A stretch of DNA of 64,000 nucleotides from Chitinophaga pinensis (GCA_945860225.1 CAMAPT010000013.1:35056-99055), one strand, 5' to 3'. Shown: positions 26,046-35,031, counted from the stretch's first letter. Notes: generated by a model from the letters alone, not told the origin. Numbers and translations are program-made.

Positions 26046-26570
26046 TTATTTCAAATTTATATTTGTGTCGCGTTTACCAATCATAATGGCACCAACTAAT
26101 GCGGCTAATAACAAGATAGAAGCAATTTCGAATGGGAACAAGAATTCGCTAAATAATACTTTACCCAAATTCTTAACTAATCCTATTTGTGAAGCACCTC
26201 CCTGAACTATTTGTAATTGTTCCGCTCCTTTTAAAGCACCAACTACTACAAATAACAAAACACCACCAACAACACCTGCTATAACTCTTGTAACAATGTG
26301 TTTACGAGGTTCAGTATCGGCATTCAAATTCATTAACATAATGATGAATAAGAATAATACCATGATAGCTCCAGCATACACAACAATATGAACCACTGCT
26401 AAAAATTGAGCATTTAATAATAAGTAGTGTCCTGCAATGCAGAAGAATGTTAATACTAAATATAAAACTGAATTAACCGGGTTGCGAGTAAAAACAACCA
26501 TAAGCGCGAACATAATAGCAAGGAATGATAGAATCCCGAAAAGCCATTGTGTAATTGTGTATCCTAACAT
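26046..26570 (-). CDS. nuoJ: NADH-quinone oxidoreductase subunit J
   Basis: A 174-residue, five-helix membrane subunit of complex I. The third helix carries the VVHIVVYAGAIMVLFLFIIMLMNL motif that contains the pi-bulge in known structures. The C-terminus ends ALVGAIMIGKRDTN as in relatives. Normal length for the family. Confidence 0.96.
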   Translation of the reverse strand: MLGYTITQWLFGILSFLAIMFALMVVFTRNPVNSVLYLVLTFFCIAGHYLLLNAQFLAVVHIVVYAGAIMVLFLFIIMLMNLNADTEPRKHIVTRVIAGVVGGVLLFVVVGALKGAEQLQIVQGGASQIGLVKNLGKVLFSEFLFPFEIASILLLAALVGAIMIGKRDTNINLK

Positions 26571-26611
26571 ATTTTTATTTAAGATTTAAGATTTTTTGAT
26601 TTAAGATTTAA
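26571..26611 (-). repeat. AAATCTTA-type leader repeat before nuoJ
   Basis: Three to four heptamers of AATCTTA on the coding strand, interrupted by AAAAA, end a few bases before the nuoJ ATG. The rest of the spacer to nuoI (26612-26680) is AT-rich without a gene. Confidence 0.6.
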
Positions 26612-26680
26612 CCTAAGTCAAAAATCTGATTTATTATTATTTTTAATTAATTCAAAAATCTTGTTTCTAAGTTCTAACTT

Positions 26681-27289
26681 CTAGTGATGTCCTTTATTTA
26701 ATTTTTTTGCATCAAATAATTCGTTGTGTTTTAATCCTTGAATTTTTTTGAATGCTAATACCTCAGCAGTTTGACGTTTAGTCACATCAATACGTTGATC
26801 TATTTTTTCTACTAGTTTATCCTTCCCAAAAACAAAATCTTTGCGTTCAAATCCTGCATCTACGATTCTATCAGTCAAAAAGATGGCTTCCTTAGGACAT
26901 GCTTCCTCGCACAACCCACAAAAAATACAGCGTAACATATCTATTTCATAGGTTGCTGCATATTTTTCTTCACGATATAAATGTTCTTCGCCTTTTTTAC
27001 GCTCACCACTTGTCATAGTAATTGCCTCTGCAGGACAAGCCACTGCACACATACCACATGACGTGCATCTTTCTGCGCCATTTTCATCACGTTTCAAAAC
27101 ATGTTGCCCTCTATAAACAGGAGCAATCGGACGTTTCTGTTCGGGGTAATTAATAGTTGGTGATTTTTTAAACAAATGACTCACTGTAATCATCATACCC
27201 TTTGCAATAGCAGGTAAATAGATTCTTTCAGCAAAGCTTTGCTCTTTATTTGATACGACTACTTTTCTATTTGTTAATTGCATTTTCAA
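26681..27289 (-). CDS. nuoI: NADH-quinone oxidoreductase subunit I
   Basis: A peripheral-arm subunit of 202 residues with two [4Fe-4S] motifs, C75-x2-C78-x2-C81-x3-C85 and C121-x2-C124-x2-C127-x3-C131. These hold clusters N6a and N6b, which pass electrons toward the quinone. An amphipathic N-terminal region (YLPAIAKGMMITVSHLF) contacts the membrane. The Lys-rich C-terminal tail ends in GHH. It starts 5 bases after the nuoH stop. Confidence 0.97.
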   Translation of the reverse strand: MKMQLTNRKVVVSNKEQSFAERIYLPAIAKGMMITVSHLFKKSPTINYPEQKRPIAPVYRGQHVLKRDENGAERCTSCGMCAVACPAEAITMTSGERKKGEEHLYREEKYAATYEIDMLRCIFCGLCEEACPKEAIFLTDRIVDAGFERKDFVFGKDKLVEKIDQRIDVTKRQTAEVLAFKKIQGLKHNELFDAKKLNKGHH

Positions 27290-27294
27290 TATTT

Positions 27295-28350
27295 TTAAAA
27301 ATGAATGTTTCCTCTAAAATATTCTACAACTACGGTTAACGCTAAATTGAATAACGATAATGGTAATAATGTTTTCCAACCTAAATTCATTAATTGATCA
27401 TAACGGAAACGAGGTAATGTCCAACGAACCCACATGAATAAACAAATAAACAAAACAATTTTTGTAAAATAAGCTCCAAATCCAATTAATGAAATTAACC
27501 AGTCTCCTTCTTGTAAACCTAACGATGCATATAACTCACTAGAAAACGGGAAATTGTACCCACCGAAATAGAAACCTGCCATAATAGCCGAAGAAATAAA
27601 CATGTTGATATACTCCGCAAATAAGAATAATCCTAATTTCATGGATGAATACTCCGTATGATACCCCCCAACTAATTCTGTTTCACATTCAGGTAAATCG
27701 AATGGCGCACGATTCGTTTCTGCTAATGCACATATAAAGAAAATTAAAAAACCTAAAGGTTGCCAAACAATGTTTGCAAAGCCTTTATCTTGTCCTTCAA
27801 TAATATCTTTTAAACTTAATGAACCTCCAGAAGAAATGATTAAAGCTATTAAGGCAATACCCATGGCAATTTCATAACTAATCATTTGAGAAGAGGCACG
27901 AACTGCTCCTAGTAAGGCGAATTTATTATTTGATGCCCAACCACCAATCATAATTCCGTAAACACCAATTGATACAACGCCTAACAAATAAATAGTACCA
28001 ATATTGATGTCAGTAATTTGTAAATCATACATGTGTCCGCCAACCATCATTGGTTTAGCCCAAGGAATAACGACACTTGTCATAACAGCTGTAACCATAA
28101 ATAAACATGGCCCTATGATGAATAATGAACGATTAGATACATTTGGAATAATCTCTTCTTTCATAAACATTTTAACACCATCTGCTAATGGCTGAAAAAT
28201 ACCTCCTGGTCCAGCTCTACTAGGGCCTTTCCTGTCTTGCAAAAAAGCTGCAAATTTTCTTTCCCATAACGTGGCGTAAGCTGCAACCCCTAAGGATAAC
28301 AAGAAAACTGCCGCACACATTATTGCTTTGTATATTATAAATGCTGTCAT
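27295..28350 (-). CDS. nuoH: NADH-quinone oxidoreductase subunit H
   Basis: A 351-residue, eight-helix membrane subunit that forms part of the quinone chamber. It has QDRKGPSRAGPGGIFQPLADG and the acidic loop ETNRAPFDLPECETELVGGYHTE split around the known quinone-site residues, as well as MWVRWTLPRFRYDQLM near the C-terminus. Normal length and no damage seen. Confidence 0.97.
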   Translation of the reverse strand: MTAFIIYKAIMCAAVFLLSLGVAAYATLWERKFAAFLQDRKGPSRAGPGGIFQPLADGVKMFMKEEIIPNVSNRSLFIIGPCLFMVTAVMTSVVIPWAKPMMVGGHMYDLQITDINIGTIYLLGVVSIGVYGIMIGGWASNNKFALLGAVRASSQMISYEIAMGIALIALIISSGGSLSLKDIIEGQDKGFANIVWQPLGFLIFFICALAETNRAPFDLPECETELVGGYHTEYSSMKLGLFLFAEYINMFISSAIMAGFYFGGYNFPFSSELYASLGLQEGDWLISLIGFGAYFTKIVLFICLFMWVRWTLPRFRYDQLMNLGWKTLLPLSLFNLALTVVVEYFRGNIHF

Positions 28351-28388
28351 ATTAGATTTAAGATTTAAGATTTAAGATTTAAGATTTT
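28351..28388 (-). repeat. tandem AAATCTT heptamers before nuoH
   Basis: This is the clearest copy of the leader repeat. The coding strand has four to five exact tandem AAATCTT units ending AAATCTAAT immediately before the nuoH ATG. The remainder of the 121-base spacer is AT-rich and shows no gene. Confidence 0.75.
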
Positions 28389-28471
28389 ATAAACTTAAAC
28401 TTTAAATCGTATTTCATATTTTTTCTTATTGTTTTTGATTTTTTAATTCTAACTTATAAAATCTTACTTAT

Positions 28472-29455
28472 CTAAGGTCTTTTATTAATATCCATAAATC
28501 CAAGTGCTTTTTGTTGTTTCAACACTTGTACTTTTAGTTCATTTAAATGATTGTAATGGTTTTGAGAAATAACTGAATGACGGTCTACTTTTGTAGGTCC
28601 TTCGATTTTCCAATCAGACGTTTTCTTTTTATCAAAACGGCATTCGTTGCAAATAAATTCCTCAGCTTCTCCCCATTGATCTTTACGAGCTGTAACACGC
28701 AAAACATCTTCTCCTTTCATCCATAGACGAACTTTTCCTGAACATTTTTTACAATCACAACTTGCATCAACAGGCTTGGTAAACCAAACACGAGATTTGA
28801 AACGGAATGTTTTATCAGTCAAAGCGCCAACAGGACAAACATCAATGACATTTCCTGAAAAATCGTTTTCAATCACGTTCTCAATATATGTGGATATCTC
28901 TGCCGCATCTCCACGGTGCATCACACCATGAACCCGTTTCTCGGTTAATTGATCAGCTACTTTTACACAACGAAAACACATGATACAACGGTTCATGTGT
29001 AATTGAACATATTTACCAATGTCAATGCGTTCAAATTCTCTACGAGGAAACTCGTAACGAGATGTTGCGGCACCGTGTTCGTAACCCAAATCTTGTAATG
29101 AACATTCTCCTGCTTGATCGCAAACTGGGCAATCTAAAGGATGGTTTACTAATAAAAATTCTACTACCCCTTTACGCGCTTCTAAAACATCTTTATTTAT
29201 CGTGTTTTCTACTACCATTCCATCCATAACCTCCGTGCGACAACTTGCCACTGGTTTCGGCATTGGGGTGGGATTAGCAGCACTACCTTGTGTTACTTTT
29301 ACAATACACGTTCGGCAGTATCCACCACTAGTTTTTAATTTAGAATAATAACACATGGTGGGAGGAGCAACCTCCGGACCAATCATTCGTGCTGCTTGAA
29401 GAATTGTAGTACCTTTTGGCACATCAATTGTTATTCCATCTATAGTTACTTTCAT
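28472..29455 (-). CDS. nuoG: NADH-quinone oxidoreductase subunit G, short form
   Basis: A 327-residue protein holding the N-terminal iron-sulfur part of NuoG. It has a [2Fe-2S] ferredoxin domain (CYYSKLKTSGGYCRTC and later C, cluster N1b), the His-Cys motif HPLDCPVCDQAGEC (N5), the CIMCFRCVK plus CPVGAL motif (N4), and a C-terminal Cys-rich region (CDCKKC and CNEC). The large molybdopterin-type domain found in E. coli NuoG (about 900 residues) is absent, as I recall for other Bacteroidota. The reading frame ends cleanly, so this is a natural short form rather than a frameshift. Confidence 0.95.
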   Translation of the reverse strand: MKVTIDGITIDVPKGTTILQAARMIGPEVAPPTMCYYSKLKTSGGYCRTCIVKVTQGSAANPTPMPKPVASCRTEVMDGMVVENTINKDVLEARKGVVEFLLVNHPLDCPVCDQAGECSLQDLGYEHGAATSRYEFPRREFERIDIGKYVQLHMNRCIMCFRCVKVADQLTEKRVHGVMHRGDAAEISTYIENVIENDFSGNVIDVCPVGALTDKTFRFKSRVWFTKPVDASCDCKKCSGKVRLWMKGEDVLRVTARKDQWGEAEEFICNECRFDKKKTSDWKIEGPTKVDRHSVISQNHYNHLNELKVQVLKQQKALGFMDINKRP

Positions 29456-29474
29456 TTGAAGTTAAAAGTTTTAA

Positions 29475-30815
29475 TTACACTCTAGCCAATTTATTCAGTC
29501 TATCGTAATGAGAAATATCTGTGAATTTTTTGTTACGTGCAATTTCTAAAAATTCATGTTTAAAATGACGAATTGCTGCTGCTACTGGCCATGCGGCAGC
29601 TTCTCCTAATGGACAAATTGTTTTTCCTTCTATTTTACTTTGAATATCCCATAATAAATCCACATCACTTTCATTTGCTGTACCATCCAAAAACTTTTTC
29701 AATATTTTTTCGATCCAACCAGTCCCTTCACGGCAAGGCGAACATTGACCACATGACTCATGGTGATAGAAACGAGAAAAAGTAAATAAATTTTTCACGA
29801 TACTAGTATCTTCGTCCATGGCAATAAATCCACCGGAACCTAACATGGTACCTGTTTGAAAACCACCGTCAGATAAGCTTTCATAAGTCATTAAACGAGG
29901 TTCGCCTTTGGCTGTTTTTAAAATTAATTCAGTTGGTAAAATTGGAACTGATGAACCGCCAGCTACTACTGCTTTTAATTTTTTTCCATTGCGGATACCT
30001 CCACAATATTCTTCACCGTAAATAAATTCTTCAACCGTAATTCCTAATTCAATTTCATAAACACCTGGCTTATTAATGTGTCCAGAAGCAGAGATTAATT
30101 TGGTACCAGTAGATTTTCCTACACCAATTTTAGCGTATTCTTCTCCACCCATATTTACAATTGGAACTACAGCGGCAATCGTCTCAACATTATTAACTAC
30201 CGTTGGACAACCCCATAAGCCAGCAACAGCTGGAAATGGAGGTTTAATACGTGGATTACCACGTTTGCCTTCTAATGATTCTAATAAAGCTGTTTCTTCT
30301 CCGCAGATATAAGCTCCACCTCCAACTTGTACTGAACAATCGTGAGAGAAATCAGTACCTAAAATATTTTTTCCTAACCAGCCTGCAGCGTAAGCCTCAG
30401 CAATAGCCGCTTCTAAAATACGGGCCACATAAAAATATTCGCCTCGGATATAGATATAAGATTGTTTAGCACCTAATGCAAATGAAGAAGTAATCATCCC
30501 TTCAATTAATGCATGAGGAATTTTTTCCATTAAGTAACGGTCTTTGAATGTTCCTGGCTCAGACTCATCCGCATTACAAACTAAGTAACGAGGAACTCCT
30601 TCTGGTTTCGCTAAGAAACTCCATTTCATGCCTGTAGGAAACCCTGCGCCACCACGACCACGTAGACCTGATTTTTTAACTTCCTCGGTTACTTGATCTG
30701 GTTGCATTATTTTTAATGCTTTCTCTACAGAAGCATAACCACCGTGTGCACGATATACGTCTAACGTATGAATGTTAGGTATGTGATCGTTATGTATTAA
30801 TAATTTTCTTCCCAT
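29475..30815 (-). CDS. nuoF: NADH-quinone oxidoreductase subunit F
   Basis: A 446-residue NADH-oxidising subunit with the FMN/NADH-binding stretch GLRGRGGAGFPTGMKW, a second glycine-rich region, CGEETALLESLEGKRG, and the N3 [4Fe-4S] motif ESCGQCSPCREGT with a later Cys in TICPLGEAA. It passes electrons from NADH to the iron-sulfur chain. The spacer to nuoE carries a TTCGACTCCGCTCA repeat. Confidence 0.97.
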   Translation of the reverse strand: MGRKLLIHNDHIPNIHTLDVYRAHGGYASVEKALKIMQPDQVTEEVKKSGLRGRGGAGFPTGMKWSFLAKPEGVPRYLVCNADESEPGTFKDRYLMEKIPHALIEGMITSSFALGAKQSYIYIRGEYFYVARILEAAIAEAYAAGWLGKNILGTDFSHDCSVQVGGGAYICGEETALLESLEGKRGNPRIKPPFPAVAGLWGCPTVVNNVETIAAVVPIVNMGGEEYAKIGVGKSTGTKLISASGHINKPGVYEIELGITVEEFIYGEEYCGGIRNGKKLKAVVAGGSSVPILPTELILKTAKGEPRLMTYESLSDGGFQTGTMLGSGGFIAMDEDTSIVKNLFTFSRFYHHESCGQCSPCREGTGWIEKILKKFLDGTANESDVDLLWDIQSKIEGKTICPLGEAAAWPVAAAIRHFKHEFLEIARNKKFTDISHYDRLNKLARV

Positions 30816-30840
30816 TTCAATTCTTATTTTTTACTTCTCT

Positions 30841-30874
30841 CCTTCGACTCCGCTCAGGATGACAAGCTCGAAGT
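30841..30874. repeat. CCTTCGACTCCGCTCA dispersed repeat, copy 1
   Basis: A 34-base element, CCTTCGACTCCGCTCAGG then ATGACAAGCTCGAAGT, is self-complementary at its ends (CTTCGA and TCGAAG) and much more GC-rich than its surroundings. A second copy with a few changes lies at 33359-33391, and a degenerate piece (CTCGACTAAGCTCGAA) at about 31488-31503. All lie upstream of nuo genes (F, C and E). Confidence 0.7.
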
Positions 30875-30883
30875 GACAAAATA

Positions 30884-31465
30884 TTAAAGTGTGTTTTTAT
30901 AATCTAAATCTGTATAACTTCTTAATTTACCTTCTGCTCTGTAGTTCTCTAAAATAGTATCTACTTTTTCGTAAGTTAAATTTTCGTGGTAGCTAGCTCC
31001 ACATTGCAACATTGGGGCTGTTCCACAAGAGCCAAGACACTCGGCTACTTTTAAAGTAAACATACCATCCTTTGTTGTTTCTCCAACCTTAATGTTTAAT
31101 TTTTTCTCAATATACTTTACAATGTCTTCAGCACCATTCAACCAACAAGAACTTGTTTGACAAACTTCTAGTACACATTTACCAACAGGTTTTAAATTAT
31201 ACATGGTGTAAAACGATGCTACTTCAAAAACCTCTACCGGCTTAATATTTAATATAGAAGCCACATAATCCATTGTTTCAGGACTTAACCATCCTCCAAA
31301 CTCAGCTTGTGCTACATGCAATACAGGCAATAAAGCTGATTTTTGTTTTCCTTCTGGGTAACGACTAATAATCGTTTCCACTATTTTCATTGCTTCATCA
31401 CTAAATTTAATTTCAGCGCGTTTAGCGTTATCAAATTTTTGTGCTCCGTGAACCTGACTTCCCAT
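30884..31465 (-). CDS. nuoE: NADH-quinone oxidoreductase subunit E
   Basis: A 193-residue thioredoxin-like subunit with the N1a [2Fe-2S] ligands C102, C107, C143 and C147 in the exact C-X4-C-X35-C-X3-C pattern. Motifs VFEVASFYTMYN and CLGSCGTAP are conserved. Together with NuoF and NuoG it forms the NADH-dehydrogenase module. Confidence 0.97.
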   Translation of the reverse strand: MGSQVHGAQKFDNAKRAEIKFSDEAMKIVETIISRYPEGKQKSALLPVLHVAQAEFGGWLSPETMDYVASILNIKPVEVFEVASFYTMYNLKPVGKCVLEVCQTSSCWLNGAEDIVKYIEKKLNIKVGETTKDGMFTLKVAECLGSCGTAPMLQCGASYHENLTYEKVDTILENYRAEGKLRSYTDLDYKNTL

Positions 31466-31547
31466 TTTCAGTTATTTATTTTTTGTTCTCGACTAAGCTC
31501 GAAAAGACTTTTTAATTCTTAATTCTGACTTCTAAATTCTTAATTTA

Positions 31548-32762
31548 TTAAGCGTCTAACTCTCCTGCAATTACATTCATGCTACTCATTGTTAGAATGG
31601 CATCAGATAACATAATTCCTTTAATCATTTCTGGATATGCTTGGTAATAAATAAAACATGGTCTGCGGAAATGTAAACGGAATGGCGTTCTGCCTCCATC
31701 GCTAATTAAATAAAAACCTAATTCTCCATTTCCACCTTCAACACAATGATATACCTCTCCTTTAGGAATGTCTGTTTCACCCATCACAATTTTAAAATGA
31801 TAGATTAAAGCTTCCATACTATTGTACACTTGCTCTTTTGGAGGCAAGAAAAAATCAGGTAAATCAGCATGCATAGGCCCTTCAGGCATTTTTTTGATAG
31901 CTTGCTCTATGATACTTAATGATTGCCACATTTCGTGCTGACGAACCATAAAACGATCATACGTATCGCCTTGCGTTCCTACAGGTACAGTAAATGTAAA
32001 ATCTTCATAAGAAGAATACGGATTCATCACACGTACATCATAATCAATCCCCGCTGCACGTAAATTAGGACCAACAAAACTGTAACTTAACGCCATTTCT
32101 GCACTAATAGGGCCGCAATTAATAGTACGATCCATGAAAATTTTATTACGCTCTAATAAATTAGAAAACTCCTTTAATCCTTTAGGAAATTCTTTTAAAA
32201 AATCGTTGATTTTATCCCAAGCGGTTTTACTCCATTCTTTATCAAAACCGCCAATGCGACCAATATTAGTCGTTAAACGAGCCCCACAAATTTCTTCGAA
32301 AATTTCGTAAATTTTTTCTCTCCATTGAAAGATATATAAGAAACCTGTCATAGCTCCTGTATCCACACCGATGACGGAGTTACAAATAATATGATCAGCA
32401 ATACGAGATAATTCCATAATAATGACACGGTGATATTGTGCACGTTTTGGAATTTCTGCTTTTAATAATTTTTCTACGGTCATATACCAACCCATGTTGT
32501 TGATTGGAGATGAGCAATAGTTTAAACGATCGGTAATTGGTGTAATCTGCGCGTAAGGGCGTCTCTCTGCTAATTTTTCAAAAGCACGATGAATATAACC
32601 AATCGTAGGAACAGCATCATGAATAATTTCACCATCCATTTTCAATACGTTTTGAAAAATACCATGCGTTGCTGGATGCGTAGGGCCAAGGTTAAGCGTA
32701 GAGTATTCTTTCTCTTCAATTACTTCCTGATTAACCGAATATGTTGTTTCTTTTTTACTCAT
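31548..32762 (-). CDS. nuoD: NADH-quinone oxidoreductase subunit D
   Basis: A 404-residue quinone-site subunit, separate from NuoC here (they are fused in E. coli). It contains LNLGPTHPATHGIFQNVLKMDGE, with the His and Asp region near the quinone head, HRAFEKLAE, and a C-terminal GELDA. It has the NiFe-hydrogenase-like fold but lacks the metal cysteines, as expected. Normal length. Confidence 0.97.
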   Translation of the reverse strand: MSKKETTYSVNQEVIEEKEYSTLNLGPTHPATHGIFQNVLKMDGEIIHDAVPTIGYIHRAFEKLAERRPYAQITPITDRLNYCSSPINNMGWYMTVEKLLKAEIPKRAQYHRVIIMELSRIADHIICNSVIGVDTGAMTGFLYIFQWREKIYEIFEEICGARLTTNIGRIGGFDKEWSKTAWDKINDFLKEFPKGLKEFSNLLERNKIFMDRTINCGPISAEMALSYSFVGPNLRAAGIDYDVRVMNPYSSYEDFTFTVPVGTQGDTYDRFMVRQHEMWQSLSIIEQAIKKMPEGPMHADLPDFFLPPKEQVYNSMEALIYHFKIVMGETDIPKGEVYHCVEGGNGELGFYLISDGGRTPFRLHFRRPCFIYYQAYPEMIKGIMLSDAILTMSSMNVIAGELDA

Positions 32763-32799
32763 TTTTGATTTAAGATTAAGATTTAAGATTTAAGATTTT
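32763..32799 (-). repeat. AAATCTTA-type leader repeat before nuoD
   Basis: Coding strand: three heptamers AATCTTA, one AATCTTA shortened by a base, ending AAATCAAAA before the nuoD ATG. Confidence 0.65.
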
Positions 32800-32834
32800 T
32801 TATTTCTCACTTCTCAAACCTGATGTCTAATTTC

Positions 32835-33329
32835 TTATCTACCAAACATGCTATCGTTTTTGTCTGTCCTTGTTTGATCCTCTAGAGGATACTCTTTTCT
32901 AAGAGGAAAAATATCCATTTCATCTACATTTAAGATCCGTTTAAGGTTTGGATGACCTTTAAACTTTACACCAAAAAAATCATAGGTCTCACGCTCCATC
33001 CAATTAGCAGCTGGCCATAAATCAGTAGCTGTGGCAACCTCTGGTTTATTGATGTCAAAAAATGTTTTTAAACGAATTCGGTAGTTTTTCGGCATATTAT
33101 GCAAATGATAAATAACTCCTAACTGCTTTTCATCGGCTGTTTGCATTCCACATAAATCCGTTAAGAAATGAAAATTCAATTCTTCATCTTCTTTCAGAAA
33201 TTTAAGTATATCATGCACTTTATCTTTATTTACAGTAAAAACCGGATAATCGTAAAGAAGCTCAGCTGATTCTATATCATCATAAAAGCGCTCCTTTAAT
33301 TTTTCGTTTACTTTATTTAATAATTCCAT
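32835..33329 (-). CDS. nuoC: NADH-quinone oxidoreductase subunit C
   Basis: A 164-residue connecting subunit of the peripheral arm with the conserved block NWMERETYDFFGVKFKGHP followed by LKRILN and PLRKEYPLE. Normal length for an unfused NuoC. It has no redox cofactor and binds NuoD and NuoI. Confidence 0.96.
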   Translation of the reverse strand: MELLNKVNEKLKERFYDDIESAELLYDYPVFTVNKDKVHDILKFLKEDEELNFHFLTDLCGMQTADEKQLGVIYHLHNMPKNYRIRLKTFFDINKPEVATATDLWPAANWMERETYDFFGVKFKGHPNLKRILNVDEMDIFPLRKEYPLEDQTRTDKNDSMFGR

Positions 33330-33358
33330 TATCTGATTTGAGATTTTTTGCTTCTTTC

Positions 33359-33391
33359 CCTTCGACTCCGCTCAAGTTGATAGATCGAAGT
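33359..33391. repeat. CCTTCGACTCCGCTCA dispersed repeat, copy 2
   Basis: A 33-base relative of the element at 30841-30874, sharing the first 16 bases exactly and ending in TCGAAGT, with changes in the middle that keep the outer CTTCGA/TCGAAG pairing. It lies in the nuoC-nuoB spacer. Confidence 0.65.
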
Positions 33392-33407
33392 AAAAAGCAT
33401 AAAGTTT

Positions 33408-33971
33408 TTATTCTATTCCGTATGAGTTTAACATTTTCTTATACTCATCTGATTCTCTTCTTCTAAAAGATTCGTTTTGAGCCAATTCCTGAATTTTCAA
33501 AACACCTTCCAAAATTTGTTCTGGACGTGGAGGGCAACCTGGCACGTAAACATCTACCGGAATAATTTTATCAATACCTTGTAATACTGAGTAAGTGTCA
33601 AAAATACCACCAGTGCTAGCGCAAGCTCCCACCGACAATACCCATTTTGGTTCAGCCATTTGCTCATATACCTGACGCAAAGTTGGTCCCATTTTCTTAG
33701 CTATAGTTCCCATAACCATCAGCATATCTGCCTGACGAGGAGAAAAGCTCAAGCGTTCAGATCCAAAACGTCCTAAATCATAATGAGATGCCATAGTAGC
33801 CATGAATTCAATACCACAACACGATGTTGCAAAAGGTAAAGGCCATAAAGAATTTTTACGAGCTAGGCCAACTACATCTTCTAATTTTGTTGCAAAAAAA
33901 CCAGGTCCCTCAAGCCCTTCTGGACTTTTAGCTATTTCAAGTTTTGTGCGTTTTATAATCTCTTTTGCCAT
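33408..33971 (-). CDS. nuoB: NADH-quinone oxidoreductase subunit B
   Basis: A 187-residue subunit holding the terminal N2 [4Fe-4S] cluster, with ligands C51, C52, C117 and C146 (ATSCCGIEF, GACAST and VPGCPPRP). It passes electrons to quinone together with NuoD. Length and motifs are normal. Confidence 0.97.
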   Translation of the reverse strand: MAKEIIKRTKLEIAKSPEGLEGPGFFATKLEDVVGLARKNSLWPLPFATSCCGIEFMATMASHYDLGRFGSERLSFSPRQADMLMVMGTIAKKMGPTLRQVYEQMAEPKWVLSVGACASTGGIFDTYSVLQGIDKIIPVDVYVPGCPPRPEQILEGVLKIQELAQNESFRRRESDEYKKMLNSYGIE

Positions 33972-34001
33972 TTTAAATTAAAGATTTAATATTTAAGATT
34001 T
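33972..34001 (-). repeat. AAATCTTA-type leader repeat before nuoB
   Basis: Coding strand: AAATCTTAAATATTAAATCTTTAATTTAAA split across two units ends at the nuoB ATG. It is a degenerate member of the nuo leader repeats. Confidence 0.5.
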
Positions 34002-34039
34002 TAGCCTCTTAAATCACATATCTGATTTCTAACTTCTAT

Positions 34040-34414
34040 TTATTCTTCCCAATTTAATGCCTTTTTAGACAACATATAATAAAATCCAACTAACAATAAT
34101 ATAATAAACGAGAATACTTCTATCACACCTAACATACCTAGCTCTTTAAAGTTTACTGCCCAAGGATACATAAAAATCACCTCTATATCGAAAAGCACAA
34201 ATAAAATAGCCACTAAGAAATACTTAATGGCAAATGGTAAACGCGCATTTCCTAATGATTCAATACCACACTCAAATGAATCTAATTTAATTTTTGTTTT
34301 ACGTTTTGGTCCTAACCAATGCGATGCAAGCATCGTAGTTACAACAAACCCAAGTGCAACAACAAACATCAATAATATTGGTAAATAATCTAAAGGAGAT
34401 GAAATTTGATTCAT
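34040..34414 (-). CDS. nuoA: NADH-quinone oxidoreductase subunit A
   Basis: A 124-residue, three-helix membrane subunit with the loop KLDSFECGIESLGNARLPF (the quinone-site cysteine loop) and DIEVIFMYPW. The ATG at 34414 gives the usual N-terminus (MNQISSPLDYLPILL); an in-frame ATG at 34468 would add 18 unusual residues. It is the first gene of the nuo operon, and the promoter must lie between here and the terminator at 34513-34547. No confident promoter box was found there. Confidence 0.95.
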   Translation of the reverse strand: MNQISSPLDYLPILLMFVVALGFVVTTMLASHWLGPKRKTKIKLDSFECGIESLGNARLPFAIKYFLVAILFVLFDIEVIFMYPWAVNFKELGMLGVIEVFSFIILLLVGFYYMLSKKALNWEE

Positions 34415-34512
34415 AATAACAAATTGAATATTGGTTGTAAGATTAACTATTTTTAAGGAAATCATCAAATATTACGTCTAATTTTTTAAAGGTAATATTG
34501 TTTAAAAGCAAT

Positions 34513-34547
34513 AAAAAAACCCTTAGTTTAATACTAAGGGTTTTTTT
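34513..34547. terminator. terminator between rplI and the nuo operon
   Basis: A perfect 15-bp stem counting its A and T tracts (AAAAAAACCCTTAGT at 34513-34527, ACTAAGGGTTTTTTT at 34533-34547) with a 5-base loop. It ends the rpsF-rpsR-rplI transcript on the minus strand and separates it from nuoA, though its symmetric A/T tails would work in both directions. Confidence 0.9.
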
Positions 34548-34566
34548 GATATTTATTATTTAAAAA

Positions 34567-35013
34567 TTATTCAGCAATAACTTCAAAATTAACTGTAGCT
34601 GAAATTTCTTTGAATAAACGAATTTTAGCAGAATAACTACCTAAAGCCTTAATAGCTTCTTCATTCATTTCAATATTTTTACGTTCTACATCATATCCAG
34701 CTTTCTTTAAAGCTTCTGCTAACTGAATGTTCGTTACAGAACCAAATATTTTACCAGATTCACCAGCTTTTGCACCAACTTTAACGGTTACATCCGCAAA
34801 TTTAGCAGCTAATGCTGTTGCTTCATTACGTAATTTTTGTTCTTTAAATGAGCTTTGTTTAATTTCCTCAGCTTGCATTTTTTTATTACCGTCAGTTGCA
34901 AGAACGGCAATACGTTGAGGAATTAAAAAGTTACGGCCGTAACCATTTTTAACTTTTACAATGTCATTTTTATATCCTAACCCTTTAACGTCTTGTTTTA
35001 ATATAACTTCCAT
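34567..35013 (-). CDS. rplI: 50S ribosomal protein L9
   Basis: A 148-residue ribosomal protein that binds 23S rRNA. The N-terminal domain reads MEVILKQDVKGLGYKNDIVKVKNGYGRNFLIP in family style, then a long connecting helix and the C-terminal domain. Normal length. It is the last gene of the rpsF-rpsR-rplI operon. Confidence 0.98.
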   Translation of the reverse strand: MEVILKQDVKGLGYKNDIVKVKNGYGRNFLIPQRIAVLATDGNKKMQAEEIKQSSFKEQKLRNEATALAAKFADVTVKVGAKAGESGKIFGSVTNIQLAEALKKAGYDVERKNIEMNEEAIKALGSYSAKIRLFKEISATVNFEVIAE

Positions 35014-35031
35014 GTTTATTTCCTCCTTTAA

